Below, one piece after another: positions 8,901 to 16,968 of a DNA stretch of 64,000 bases. Position 1 is the first letter of the stretch, and every line of letters begins with the position of its first letter. The stretch comes from Leptolyngbya sp. Cla-17 (GTDB lineage: Bacteria; Cyanobacteriota; Cyanobacteriia; Leptolyngbyales; Leptolyngbyaceae). Made by a program: the position numbers and the translations under genes. The DNA lies in the NCBI RefSeq assembly GCF_016807185.1, contig NZ_JAEVYN010000002.1, positions 1,234,528 through 1,298,527 on the forward strand, read 5' to 3'. The notes below the pieces were generated by a model. That model was not told where the DNA came from. It did no database searches and worked only from the letters and a program-made list of their open reading frames with translations.

Positions 8901-11282
8901 GTTAGAGAAGTTGCCCCACATGGTTAAAGTAGGGTCGGGGTGAATTTTGCCTCCCGCTGATTCTTGCTTGGGCGGGAAGGCTCCATCCAGTTCTCCAGCA
9001 AAATTTGCCAGGTTTGCTAGTGCCGTCTGCATCGTACCAGATGTGATATCAGGGGGCGTGAATTCCCAGCCGTTAGTACCTTTACCATAAAAGAAGTCAA
9101 CCAGAGGATCTGAACCCCCAGCAGCTTTAGAAGATGAAAAGTTAACTGATTGGCGTAAGGTGTAAGGTGAACCAGGGTGAGCAGTCAGAGCAAGGCATGC
9201 GGCAGGAGTTCGTCCATCCCCTATGCGATAGTGGTAAACCGTTGCGGCTTGCACGGCTGCTAAGTTATCTCGTAGTGCCCGTCTCTGCTTGTTTTCATGC
9301 TTACGGATGTCGTTTGCAGCACCTGTATAAGCATAAGATGGATAAAGCGGGTCACCAGGATTATCGCTATTTTCCAAGCTGACATTATTAGCAACGACTG
9401 TGGCAGGTAGATAGTTATTTGCTGGCGTGTTCGGATCAAAAGTTCTTAAATTATCAAAGGTGCCATTTCCAGGAGAAATCGTAGTCGAAGTTAAATCTTG
9501 CTTGGCAGCATCATTATTGCCCACTGGGCGATCTTGGGGGGCGACCCAGCCGTAGGGGTTACCTAGCTCCAGGCGTTCTCCCACCAAGATTCTCATGCCG
9601 CCCGTGTAGACCTTAGAAGAAGAAATATCTGAATCTTTGAAGGTGCGACGCTCCCAATAGCCATCTAGCCCTGGAGGGGTGCCGGTGGTAAAAACGTTGT
9701 TGATCAGATCAGGTATTGATGCTGGTATGTTCGCACCAACTACCGTTCCACTAGGGATTCTATTTTCAGGCTTGGCGTTGTAACGCACTTTAGGACCATA
9801 GCGGTCGTCTGCCCGATAAAGGTCATCTACGTAGGGCTGAGTGCCACTTGCATCGCTGACAAAGCGACCAGGGTTAAATTCCGTTTGTTCAATGTTATCG
9901 ATAATGTCGTCTTTATTCGTAACATCAGGCGTAACTGCCTGGTGAATGTCTTCTGTAAGCAGTTTGACCGGATCTGTGGAAATCCCAATGACATCTTTTG
10001 ATTGTTTTGCCCAATCGTTGCCTGGGTTAAAGTTCTTACTCTCATAGCCAGCGCCTTTATATTTATCGACTCGCTGGCTGCTTTTATATTCAGTGTTACG
10101 CCCTATCTCAGCCCCAGCAATGATGCCCTTAAAGGCGACACCGCCATTTATCTGCTTTGAATCGGTTAGAGGTAGGGTTCTATCTAAGATAAACTCGCGT
10201 ACCGAGATCTCTGAGTTGCTTTCAGGTTTAAATAGGCAAGACTTCGTGGCACTAATCAAAAAACTGTTAAAGATACGGCCATCATCCCGCCCAATGAAGA
10301 TATTACCTTCACTATGCATGGCACCATTCCAGTTCATTTGTGCCCCAGAAACAGCCTCCAAGTCATACTTAAACCAGGCCCCCCATTTGTTGCCCCGGTC
10401 TAGCTTGTAATCTTGCAAAAACTCTAGGGTGGTGAAGTTGACAGGGTTCGCTTTATCTATGCCCGTTTGGTTAACAACCAAAGCATCAATCTGAAAGCGC
10501 TTCCGCAGAATGGAGGTGTTGGATACATCTTGAAACCAGCCCCCTTCTACCTTAGAGCCGCCGCCTTTAGTGCGACACTTGACCGCAGAACTATTGCTTT
10601 GTGGTCCAGAACGGACATAGGGACCATCCGCGTTGCCAGTGGCTTTTTGTCCATCATCCAGCTTAAGCAAAGACACCGGACCCTGTTCGTCCTCATCATC
10701 GGGATCAGGATCATCAGGGGTGGAAAAATTAATCGAGTAGATGATCGCATTGTCACCGTCTTTATACGTCCAAGCATTATCAACCCCACCCACCCCATTA
10801 ATGTCAACGCGTCTCTCATCACTCAGGGTGTAGGGGTTTGCCCCAGTTGTCAAAGCTGGCACTTTAACTCCTGCTGGACCAACGGGTCGAGTTTCTTCAT
10901 TCAACAACATTCCGATGAGGAATTCTTCGGAAGGGGTGCCGCTAGGTAATCGGACATCTTTGCCAAACAAATAATCGAGTTTTGAACGGGCACGATCAAT
11001 TGCTGGGGTCGCCGCATTATAAATCTCTCGGCTTTTCACATTACCAATCGTGCGGGTAGTGCTGTTAAATGCCCGGAAGGTCAGTGCGCCCACCGTCAGA
11101 GAAACGACCAAAATCAGGAAAACCGTGGTGGGCAGGACAAACCCAGCGTTACGGGGTTGCCGATTCAGCAAAAATACTGTTCGCAGAAGCCAATTAACAA
11201 GGGTTTTGCTCAGGCGGCGGGAGAGCTTCCAAACCTGTTTCAAGATGGGTTGAAGTTTTTTGGCTAACTTGCGATCTGACAT
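5925..11282 (-). CDS. hpsA: HpsA-like giant surface protein for hormogonium polysaccharide secretion
   Basis: At 1785 residues this is the largest gene in the window. The N-terminus is basic (residues 1-45) and is followed by a pilin-like hydrophobic helix (GFVLPTTVFLILVVSLTVGA), then KSREIYNAATPAIDRARSKLDYL, a signature I associate with HpsA proteins. The remainder is a large low-Cys, Asn/Asp/Pro/Thr-rich extracytoplasmic region. In Nostoc punctiforme HpsA acts with HpsB-D and glycosyltransferases in polysaccharide secretion for gliding. The start ATG has AGGA 8 bp upstream. The usual partner glycosyltransferase genes (hpsE-G) are not next to this copy. Regulation may involve the CRP-type box at 11702-11717. 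Confidence 0.85.
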   Translation of the reverse strand: MSDRKLAKKLQPILKQVWKLSRRLSKTLVNWLLRTVFLLNRQPRNAGFVLPTTVFLILVVSLTVGALTFRAFNSTTRTIGNVKSREIYNAATPAIDRARSKLDYLFGKDVRLPSGTPSEEFLIGMLLNEETRPVGPAGVKVPALTTGANPYTLSDERRVDINGVGGVDNAWTYKDGDNAIIYSINFSTPDDPDPDDEDEQGPVSLLKLDDGQKATGNADGPYVRSGPQSNSSAVKCRTKGGGSKVEGGWFQDVSNTSILRKRFQIDALVVNQTGIDKANPVNFTTLEFLQDYKLDRGNKWGAWFKYDLEAVSGAQMNWNGAMHSEGNIFIGRDDGRIFNSFLISATKSCLFKPESNSEISVREFILDRTLPLTDSKQINGGVAFKGIIAGAEIGRNTEYKSSQRVDKYKGAGYESKNFNPGNDWAKQSKDVIGISTDPVKLLTEDIHQAVTPDVTNKDDIIDNIEQTEFNPGRFVSDASGTQPYVDDLYRADDRYGPKVRYNAKPENRIPSGTVVGANIPASIPDLINNVFTTGTPPGLDGYWERRTFKDSDISSSKVYTGGMRILVGERLELGNPYGWVAPQDRPVGNNDAAKQDLTSTTISPGNGTFDNLRTFDPNTPANNYLPATVVANNVSLENSDNPGDPLYPSYAYTGAANDIRKHENKQRRALRDNLAAVQAATVYHYRIGDGRTPAACLALTAHPGSPYTLRQSVNFSSSKAAGGSDPLVDFFYGKGTNGWEFTPPDITSGTMQTALANLANFAGELDGAFPPKQESAGGKIHPDPTLTMWGNFSNLKRALEATNNSPADQSYKETAGCMLGMLAYNINQVQKFDPAAAANQANQATLGADLYKLMDGDTRNGEILPSGALATYNYTQAANDDTAVPALSNYNPRDYDRATPEMFLAKLLEQIRAAGGADPENNQLYQLGTLIHEHFQIRRDRTYGFRPSPAANTWNYNPYLTAFDITGTTNKPTLWSSACDPNIFAITGATSTGSTGATALNLQSSEARYRLALSRLCGTVIPPGAVHDYPGDNSYPSRATGGILEEVVGVPAADTLKPIDATATNAEFNRVSGSGTPPNNTIFSDPVLTAAPANLKRALVSPKFPSLYYIFPEFDHDWDGDSATVGGIPVDHRQPGNPTLDTLPAAFQPWVEPYIKQTPNTLFLYQPVSAVPPTIDRLSESYSAGPYAGSSTYNPASTAPTGIEKFSYKPFQVFPEEKLVDLGVSPRPISEWVLPTIADPDASDPPNPNRIIATDGSVQAIPFQDKVAFNGREWLPARVLDIDLDMLRNSDKGVGNDTWLPVTGIVYAFREDAVREDAIARPASTLAYTDAQTPGAETDPKLNAAFNVSTKPVDFIADPDRRPHGFRLRNGAILKRGGSVKTEDNFHGLSLITDQPAYVMGDFNLHQDTDGKRLEEFMVQLPANPVDYTSETFYDNRDDGGAEERFADPDADLWRPSEILADSVTILSDRFCDGSAIDTFMTAGPRPTNNDGGIGVDTSSGSNATKAVYKNGSKEGAQVYNDTTNALFGSANGCLNSDTEGATSFLNQNRPMRDLTDASKWNWVRENPGDPIYSPVKISRNGNGLIAKSLANGSSVPVEYSSGNDIDPLIKGEYMDNKNSSQSKARALQKIPQDAETGVNVIMVSGVVPARQFQGYGALSNFPRFLENWDDGKTSLRFAGSFLQLNFSNYSTGPYDDDSWEPGETPIGGSEVLPYRPPARLWGYDVALQLAQASPAASRFTSLSNEKNEFYAEPSGSDPYMQFLCSALKAQPPSGFDPGKLNCPA

Positions 11283-11839
11283 GGCTGCGTCCTGAGGGTA
11301 ATTGTGTGACGAGAAAGGGAGCTTGAAAAGGGAACAGGGTGGGGTCAGAAATGAAATACTAAGTAAGTGATAGGTTTGAGAAGCTAAGCGTTAGAAATAA
11401 AATTAAGCGAACAATGGAACTGAAAGAGAAAAAAGTTCCAAACCCAGTAAATTATGAACGAGTTTTTGGAAAAGCCACCTATTTCCAAGGCTATTTGAAA
11501 CGAATAATTCAACTAATCCATCATGAAAACGTCAATCAAAGAGCACGATAAAGTTGAATCTAAAGCAACAGGGCTGGGGGCTGGGGGAGCAAATTGGTAA
11601 ACATCTAACAAGAGCGGATATCTCACCGTCATGCAGCCATGTTACCCACTGTGTGTAAAAAATCTATCAACTTAATATAACAATTCTGTAAATTGCCTCT
11701 GTGTGACCTGGTTCACAAGCAAAGAAATTAAAGTGCCAAATTCACAAAATTTGATAGGAGTTTGACATTTGGGCAATTTTCGACACTCATAACAAAAGTG
11801 ATATCCCCAAGGTCAAACCCGTACAAACTAAATATTCCA
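11283..11839. other. non-coding leader and promoter region upstream of hpsA
   Basis: About 560 bases without a convincing gene. The part nearest hpsA would be a long 5' leader (about 385 nt) if transcription starts near 11668, as the CRP-type promoter at 11674-11717 suggests. It includes a G-rich tract of repeated GGCTGGGG units near 11572-11588. I saw no recognisable riboswitch and no ORF with a ribosome binding site. Confidence 0.6.
11674..11717 (-). promoter_or_regulatory. predicted CRP (SYCRP1-type) box plus extended -10, driving hpsA
   Basis: TGTGACCTGGTTCACA at 11702-11717 is a perfect TGTGA-N6-TCACA palindrome, the cAMP-receptor-protein consensus. On the minus strand TGTTATATT gives an extended -10 (hexamer at 11674-11679). 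The box centre is 33 bp from the centre of the -10, the geometry of a class II CRP promoter (box near -42). The only gene it can drive leftward is hpsA. In Synechocystis, cAMP-SYCRP1 controls pilus-dependent motility, so the placement fits function. The box is seen directly; its use as a promoter is inferred. Confidence 0.6.
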
Positions 11840-11875
11840 CAAAAACAAAAAAGGACGTACATTCTAGTACGCCCC
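11840..11875 (-). terminator. intrinsic terminator of rpmB
   Basis: On the minus strand GGGCGTAC (11867-11874) pairs with GTACGTCC (11853-11860) around a 6-base loop with one G-T pair. It is followed by a T-rich run (the A-rich plus-strand stretch at 11840-11852). It lies about 50 bp after the rpmB stop. Confidence 0.75.
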
Positions 11876-11922
11876 TTCAGAAAATCGCGATCGCGGTTTT
11901 CTTGTATTCAGTTAACCTTGCA

Positions 11923-12159
11923 TTAATACTTGTTGAGGTCAATTCCGGCTTCTTTGGCAAAAGCAGCAATGCTTTTCTTTTCTAGCGTTTTAATTGCTTT
12001 GGTGGAAAGGTGTAGGCGCACCCAACGGTTTCCTTCTGCCCACCATACACGCTTCCACTGCAAGTTCACGCCTTGCAGCTTTTTGGTGCGGCGATGAGAG
12101 TGCGAGACAGCATAGGCGTTATTTGCTTTTTTTCCAGTTAATTCACATCTGCGACCCAT
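11923..12159 (-). CDS. rpmB: 50S ribosomal protein L28
   Basis: This 78-residue basic protein is bacterial L28, a component of the large ribosomal subunit. The family start MGRRCELTGKKANNAYAVSH, the central SHRRTKKLQGVNLQ and the WVRLHLSTKAIKTLEK stretch are intact, and the length is normal. It is monocistronic here, with its own terminator about 50 bp downstream. Confidence 0.97.
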   Translation of the reverse strand: MGRRCELTGKKANNAYAVSHSHRRTKKLQGVNLQWKRVWWAEGNRWVRLHLSTKAIKTLEKKSIAAFAKEAGIDLNKY

Positions 12160-12288
12160 ACCAGCCTCCAGCTTTTCATATCTTCGGTTTATTCCAGTCC
12201 TTCATTATATAGAGGGAACGGAAAATAACGCAATCTGTGACTTCTTTGACCCCACCCTCACCCACCATCATTAAGAGGGAAACAGGAG

Positions 12289-12330
12289 TTACCTCAAGCC
12301 CCTCGCCAGCTGGCGAGGGGCTTGAGGTAA
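12289..12330. repeat. perfect 42-bp palindrome after htpG
   Basis: Two 21-base arms are exact reverse complements with no spacer; the centre is at 12309/12310 and the core reads CCCCTCGCCAGCTGGCGAGGGG. It starts about 36 bp after the htpG stop on the gene's downstream side. There is no T-run on either side, so it is not a standard intrinsic terminator. It could still end transcription as a cruciform or RNA hairpin, or be a dispersed palindromic repeat. Confidence 0.85.
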
Positions 12331-12365
12331 TGTCAATTAATGGTGTTGAAATGTGCCTTAGCAAC

Positions 12366-14471
12366 TTAGCGATCGGTGAGACGGGTCAGAACTTGGTTTG
12401 AGCGATCGACGAAGGTTTTCATCCCCTCAGCATCAAAGCCTTTTTGCGCCATCAGTGCCAGATCATAAATCTGGTTGCAGATAAGAGTACTCAACTCGGC
12501 TGAGGGCGACTGTCCGCTGGTTTGCAGAATGGTTCCTTGATTGAGGGTCAGCAGATTTTCGATCAGCGGATGGGCAGTGTTCACCAGCAAAATGTGTTCT
12601 TCGGGAAATTCCACCGCTTGCTGCTGCATCATAGCGGTCATTTCGCGCATACGGCGCAGATGCTCCGGCAACAGCACAACCGCAGGCGGCGCACTTTGAG
12701 GATCTCCAGCTTTGAGCGCTTCGGTACGGATGGTCACTTTTGGTTTGGCGATCGCGCTTTGAAAAAGCTCCTTAATCTGCTCACTGCGAGTTTTGTTAGT
12801 GGCAGGATCGACAATTTCGGTTTCCTTGTCTTTATCAATCAGAGTGTCATCTAAATCCGCATCTACACGAGAGAACTGAATCGTGGAATACTCTCGCTCT
12901 AAGAAGCTGATGAAATGGGTATCAATAAACGAGTCCATAAACAAGACTTCAATGCCTTGCTTTTTGTGGAGCTCCACATAGGTCGCTTGAGTGATTTCGT
13001 CATTGCAGTAAAAAACGCGGTTTTCGTGATGGGTTTTGTTGCGTTCTAGATACTCTTTAAGCGTGGTGTAAGGGATAGAGTTTGAGGTCTGAGTGCTAGA
13101 GGTGGACGCCGCTGGAGAAGAGACATCTTGCCAAACGTCGCTCTCACCCGACTGCACTTGCACTTCAGGAGTAGCGCTGCTCTCCTCGATCTTCGTCTCC
13201 TGACTGCCTTCCCACGTGGTGCGATAAATGAGAATATCTTCGACTTGCTTTTTAAACTTGTCGTCGTTGAGGGAGCCAAATTTGACGAAAGTGCTGAGGT
13301 CTTGCCAACAGCGGATATATTCGTTGAGATCGTCACGGTACAGCTCTTTGAGGCGATCGCCCACTTTCTTGGCAATGTAGTTGGCAATTTGACGAACCGT
13401 GCGATCAGCTTGCAAAAAGCTACGAGACACGTTTAGCGGAATATCAGCACTGTCGATCACACCGCGTAAGGGCAATAAAAAGCGCGGAATCACCTCTTCA
13501 CAGTTGTCACTGACGAAAACCTGATTGCAAAAGAGCTTAATCTGGCTCTTGGTCACATCCACATCGGGCTGTAGCTTGGGGAAGTAGAGAATCCCATTCA
13601 CCACAAACGGATAATCCGTATTCAAATGCACCCACAGCAAGGGCTCTTCTTGATAGGGATAGAGGTAGCGATAAAACTCTAGATAATCCTCTTTGCTGAG
13701 ATTGCTAGCTGACTCCTTCCAAGGTGCCTTTTGGCGATTCACCTGTTCCGGTGCTTTGGGTTCGATGGCTTGTTCAGCGGCTTGTTCTGGTGCAATTTCT
13801 GACTCTACTTCTGCCTCTGCTGATAGTTCAGGTGGCGCTTCTATCACTGCCAGTTTGATGGGTACAGGCAAGAAATCACAGTATTTGGTGATCAACTGCC
13901 GCACCCGGTATGGCTCCAGATATTCCAGTTCTTCATCTTGCAGCGTCAGAATGATGGTGGTGCCCCGGGTAGTGCGGGTTGATTCACTCAATTCAAATTC
14001 CGTAGAGCCATCGCAAGACCAATGCACGGGAGTGGCACCGGGCTGGTAGGAAAAGGTATCAATATCTACATGAGCAGCGACCATGAAAGAAGAGTAAAAC
14101 CCCAGCCCAAAGTGCCCGATAATTTGTTGATCGGTGCTGGCTTTATATTTATCGATAAATTCTTCAGCGCTGGAGAAAGCGACTTGGTTAATGTATTTCT
14201 TCACTTCATCGGCGGTCATGCCAATGCCAGTATCTGACACAGAAAGTGTTTTTGCTGCTTTATCTAAGGTGATGACAATTTCGGGTTCACCTAAATCGCC
14301 GGAGTAGTCGCCGGAATGAGAAACCATTTTCAGCTTTTGAATGGCATCCACAGCGTTGGACACCAGTTCTCTGAGAAAAATCTCATGGTCTGAATACAGC
14401 CATTTTTTGATAATGGGGAAAATATTTTCGGTATGAATCGAAATATTGCCTTTTTCCAGCACAGTCGTCAT
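12366..14471 (-). CDS. htpG: HSP90-family chaperone HtpG
   Basis: This cytoplasmic ATP-dependent chaperone carries the N-terminal GHKL ATPase motifs FLRELVSNAVDAI, VSDTGIGMT and GHFGLGFYS, then the middle and C-terminal dimerisation domains. ATG at 14471 gives the family start MTTVLEKGNI and has GGAG 8 bp upstream; a longer frame from 14507 is unlikely. Two low-complexity insertions stand out: a Glu/Ala/Pro linker after the ATPase domain (about residues 220-262) and a Ser/Thr/Gln stretch in the middle domain (about 440-480). It is monocistronic, with no visible CIRCE element. Confidence 0.96.
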   Translation of the reverse strand: MTTVLEKGNISIHTENIFPIIKKWLYSDHEIFLRELVSNAVDAIQKLKMVSHSGDYSGDLGEPEIVITLDKAAKTLSVSDTGIGMTADEVKKYINQVAFSSAEEFIDKYKASTDQQIIGHFGLGFYSSFMVAAHVDIDTFSYQPGATPVHWSCDGSTEFELSESTRTTRGTTIILTLQDEELEYLEPYRVRQLITKYCDFLPVPIKLAVIEAPPELSAEAEVESEIAPEQAAEQAIEPKAPEQVNRQKAPWKESASNLSKEDYLEFYRYLYPYQEEPLLWVHLNTDYPFVVNGILYFPKLQPDVDVTKSQIKLFCNQVFVSDNCEEVIPRFLLPLRGVIDSADIPLNVSRSFLQADRTVRQIANYIAKKVGDRLKELYRDDLNEYIRCWQDLSTFVKFGSLNDDKFKKQVEDILIYRTTWEGSQETKIEESSATPEVQVQSGESDVWQDVSSPAASTSSTQTSNSIPYTTLKEYLERNKTHHENRVFYCNDEITQATYVELHKKQGIEVLFMDSFIDTHFISFLEREYSTIQFSRVDADLDDTLIDKDKETEIVDPATNKTRSEQIKELFQSAIAKPKVTIRTEALKAGDPQSAPPAVVLLPEHLRRMREMTAMMQQQAVEFPEEHILLVNTAHPLIENLLTLNQGTILQTSGQSPSAELSTLICNQIYDLALMAQKGFDAEGMKTFVDRSNQVLTRLTDR

Positions 14472-14550
14472 AGGGAAAACTCCAGAAGAATAGAGGTGAG
14501 GGATCAAAAATGAAAAGTGAGGGTGGAAAATGCCTCAACGCTATTTTGAG

Positions 14551-14580
14551 CAAGTTGCTTCAATTCAAGTTGCTTCAATT
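14551..14580. repeat. 15-bp perfect tandem duplication
   Basis: CAAGTTGCTTCAATT occurs twice in direct succession (14551-14565 and 14566-14580) about 80-110 bp upstream of htpG. Probably replication slippage; a regulatory role is not evident. Confidence 0.9.
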
Positions 14581-14657
14581 GTAGTCAGGGAAGGAGCTTT
14601 CGTTGGAGATGCGGATTTCCCTACCTTAAAGGAGTGAAGGGGGAAGGGGAGAGGAGC

Positions 14658-15035
14658 TTAGCGATAGTTTAGGGCTGCGATCGCTAAACAGATCCAGCCG
14701 CCAATCAAGGCAACGCCACCGATAGGGGCGATCGCGCCGAGCCATTTAATGTCAGTTAGGCTGAGCGTATAGAGACTGCCAGAAAAAATTAGTACGCCTG
14801 CAATGAAGCTGTAGCCTGCTGCTGTTAGCGTTGGCGGCGGCAACTCAGCCTGATAAATCAATAAAGCAACTGCCATCAACGCGAGGGCATGATACATCTG
14901 ATAGCGGACACCCGTTTCAAAAATCTCTAGGGCGCGATTGCTGAGTTGAGGACGCAGGGAATGGGTAGCAAAGGCTCCAGCGGCAACGGAAAGCCCACCA
15001 AAAATAGCAGCGATCGCGAGGAAAAGTTGAGGCAT
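14658..15035 (-). CDS. DUF423 small membrane protein
   Basis: A 125-residue protein with four predicted transmembrane helices and the DUF423 hallmark AAGAFATHSL after the first helix. The function of the family is unknown. I chose ATG at 15035 (MPQLFLAIAAIFGG), which gives the usual family N-terminus; the frame runs open to a TTG at 15074. It is followed on the same strand, after a gap with no gene, by htpG, and is preceded by two paralogous membrane proteins. Confidence 0.85.
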   Translation of the reverse strand: MPQLFLAIAAIFGGLSVAAGAFATHSLRPQLSNRALEIFETGVRYQMYHALALMAVALLIYQAELPPPTLTAAGYSFIAGVLIFSGSLYTLSLTDIKWLGAIAPIGGVALIGGWICLAIAALNYR

Positions 15036-15077
15036 AAAAAGTGCGAGGTGTGAGGTGCGAAATGCGGGTTTCAAGCA

Positions 15078-15518
15078 TTACTCTGTTTGACTGCCGCCTA
15101 GTTCTTTTGGTGCTTCGAGGTTGAAATAGTAGGAAAAGCTGCCTTCTTCGGTGACGTTGTAAGAAGCGTTAAATTCTTTGGCGCAGGTGTCTAGATAGGC
15201 TTTGGCAGCTTGCCCCTCCAATCCGGTTTCCATGGAAAAGCGCAATACGGTAAGATGCCCACTATGTTCTTGTAATAGTCGAAAAAAGGTAGCCTGGAGG
15301 CGATCGCGTTCTTCCTGCTTACTCCGCCGCACATTTGAGAACAGTAACCAGCTACCGAAAGCAGTCGGCGGTAAACCTAAGATAATTAAAGCTGCAACGG
15401 CACCTTCGCGATCGCCAGCCGTATTCTTTGGGTTAAGGGCCTCAGTCATGCCTACGAGGGAAATGGGAATACCAATTCCCAGTAAAACTCCTATGGCAAT
15501 TTTGGTGAGTAACTTCAT
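15078..15518 (-). CDS. membrane-anchored protein with winged-helix-like C-terminus, paralog A
   Basis: A 146-residue protein with two N-terminal membrane helices (about residues 5-25 and 42-62), a short basic/acidic linker rich in R, K, E and Q (RRSKQEERDRLQ), and a C-terminal domain (GHLTVLRFSMETGLEGQAAKAYLDTCAKEFNA). The pattern of hydrophobics, 'METGL..' and 'YLD..AKEF' resembles a small winged-helix fold as found attached to membrane segments elsewhere, but I cannot name the family. It is clearly a tandem duplicate of the next gene. Confidence 0.7.
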   Translation of the reverse strand: MKLLTKIAIGVLLGIGIPISLVGMTEALNPKNTAGDREGAVAALIILGLPPTAFGSWLLFSNVRRSKQEERDRLQATFFRLLQEHSGHLTVLRFSMETGLEGQAAKAYLDTCAKEFNASYNVTEEGSFSYYFNLEAPKELGGSQTE

Positions 15519-15547
15519 GGTTTGCTGCTTTTGGGGCGATCGCGGTA

Positions 15548-15970
15548 TTAGGTTTGGTCAAACTTTCCCACATAAAACCGATAATTGACGTTTCCCTGAT
15601 CATCCACATCAAAGTTGGCATCAAATTCTTTAGCCCGTTCATCCAAGTAAACTTTTGCCAGTTTCCCCGACAATCCAGTTTCCATTGAAAAAGCAAGGGT
15701 CGTAATTCGTCCATCTCCCTGATCCAGGAGTTTAGAGAAGGCAGTATTCAGGCGATCGCGCTGTTGCTGTTGCTTGTCTTGACGCAAACCCAAAACAATC
15801 CAGCCTCCCCACGCCGCGAGAGGCACCCCAAACGCAAGACAAGCGATCGCTCCTTCTTTTCGCTCTTTCCTACTAATATCCGTATTGAATGGTGCGTAAA
15901 TTCCAGAGCCAATTAGGACAACACTAAGACTTAGCAAGACAGTTGCCCAAACAGTTGTGAGAAGTTTCAT
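15548..15970 (-). CDS. membrane-anchored protein with winged-helix-like C-terminus, paralog B
   Basis: A 140-residue paralog of the gene at 15078-15518, sharing MKLLT at the start, two membrane helices, a Q/R-rich linker (QDKQQQQRDRLN) and the C-terminal block FSMETGLSGKLAKVYLDERA followed by DDQGNVNYRF. ATG at 15970 was chosen because it aligns with the paralog start; the open frame extends to 16084 without support. The two genes are 29 bp apart on the same strand and are probably co-transcribed. Function unknown. Confidence 0.7.
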   Translation of the reverse strand: MKLLTTVWATVLLSLSVVLIGSGIYAPFNTDISRKERKEGAIACLAFGVPLAAWGGWIVLGLRQDKQQQQRDRLNTAFSKLLDQGDGRITTLAFSMETGLSGKLAKVYLDERAKEFDANFDVDDQGNVNYRFYVGKFDQT

Positions 15971-16208
15971 AGTCCAACTCAGATTGAAGTTGCTAAATCC
16001 TAACTTTGTTGAGAATAAGTTGTCACTGTTAAACGCTAAGCAATGAAAATTCAACAAGTCCGATATTTGGTGGGGATTTGCCATTCGGGCAGCCGTCTCT
16101 GCAATCCATCCAAGAGTGACGTTCCGAACGCTAAACCCGTACGCCCCAATATCCGATTTTATTTATCTGCGATCTTAAATGGCAGAAAAAAATGCAGTTG
16201 AAACTCGA

Positions 16209-16889
16209 TTATGTCCGAACGGCCTCTAGCAAACGAGAGAAGTAGAAACGGGTTTTGGTCATGGCGTTGCGCTCAATCTTCCAGCCCTGGCTTTCCAAAA
16301 TTTTCACTACTTGAGCTTCGCTATGCAGGTAAGCGCGGGTGGCTTTACTAGGACCGGGAAAAAAGTCACCAATCTTTTTTAATACAGTGTAAAAAACAGT
16401 TTTGGGTGCAAAGCTGAGGATCAAGCGCGACTCTGCCAATGAACTCAGATGTTGGATCATTTCTGCTGCTTTGGTTTGAGGATAGTGAATTAACACATCC
16501 AGACAGACAACCGTGTGGTAGCGCCCGGTTAATCCTTCTAAATCCTGCACAGCAAAAGTAAGATTTTCTAGCGATAGTGCCGCCGCCCGATCTTTCGCTT
16601 CTCCCACCATTTTTTCAGAAATGTCGCTGGAGAATACTTGCGCTCCGGTTTCTGCTAAAGGAATACTGAGACTGCCAACCCCACACCCTGCATCACAAAT
16701 GGTCAGGTCTTTCAGGTTGCCGTCTGCTTTTAACCACGCCAGCACGGTATCCACGGTTTGCTGATGTCCGGTACGGATGTCTAGCTGGACTTTGTTCACT
16801 TCGCCGTCGCCGTAGATTCTGCGCCAGCGATCGAATCCGGTAGCGTTGAAATATTCGCGAACAATTTTTTTATCGTCAACTGCGGTCAT
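16209..16889 (-). CDS. chlM: magnesium-protoporphyrin O-methyltransferase
   Basis: ChlM/BchM transfers a methyl group from S-adenosylmethionine to Mg-protoporphyrin IX in chlorophyll synthesis. The protein has 226 residues, normal length, with SAM-binding motif I CDAGCGVGSLSIPLA, the acidic VFSSDISEKM and motif post-I CLDVLIHYP. The N-terminal REYFNATGFDRWRRIYG and the FPGPSKATRAYLHSE segment are diagnostic of this family. Not part of a visible chl cluster. Confidence 0.95.
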   Translation of the reverse strand: MTAVDDKKIVREYFNATGFDRWRRIYGDGEVNKVQLDIRTGHQQTVDTVLAWLKADGNLKDLTICDAGCGVGSLSIPLAETGAQVFSSDISEKMVGEAKDRAAALSLENLTFAVQDLEGLTGRYHTVVCLDVLIHYPQTKAAEMIQHLSSLAESRLILSFAPKTVFYTVLKKIGDFFPGPSKATRAYLHSEAQVVKILESQGWKIERNAMTKTRFYFSRLLEAVRT

Positions 16890-16968
16890 AGTGATTATTT
16901 TTGTCGTGAGATTGCAATCAGTGTTGATCGTACAGGAGTTGCAGTGCAGTTTTGAGTTCTCATCTCAC

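Noticed and set aside
11828..11838. Minus-strand GTGGAATATTT as a possible SigJ-type J-box for hpsA
   Set aside because: Only a loose match to the consensus I remember, it lies about 550 bp upstream and next to the rpmB terminator; the CRP-type promoter is better supported.
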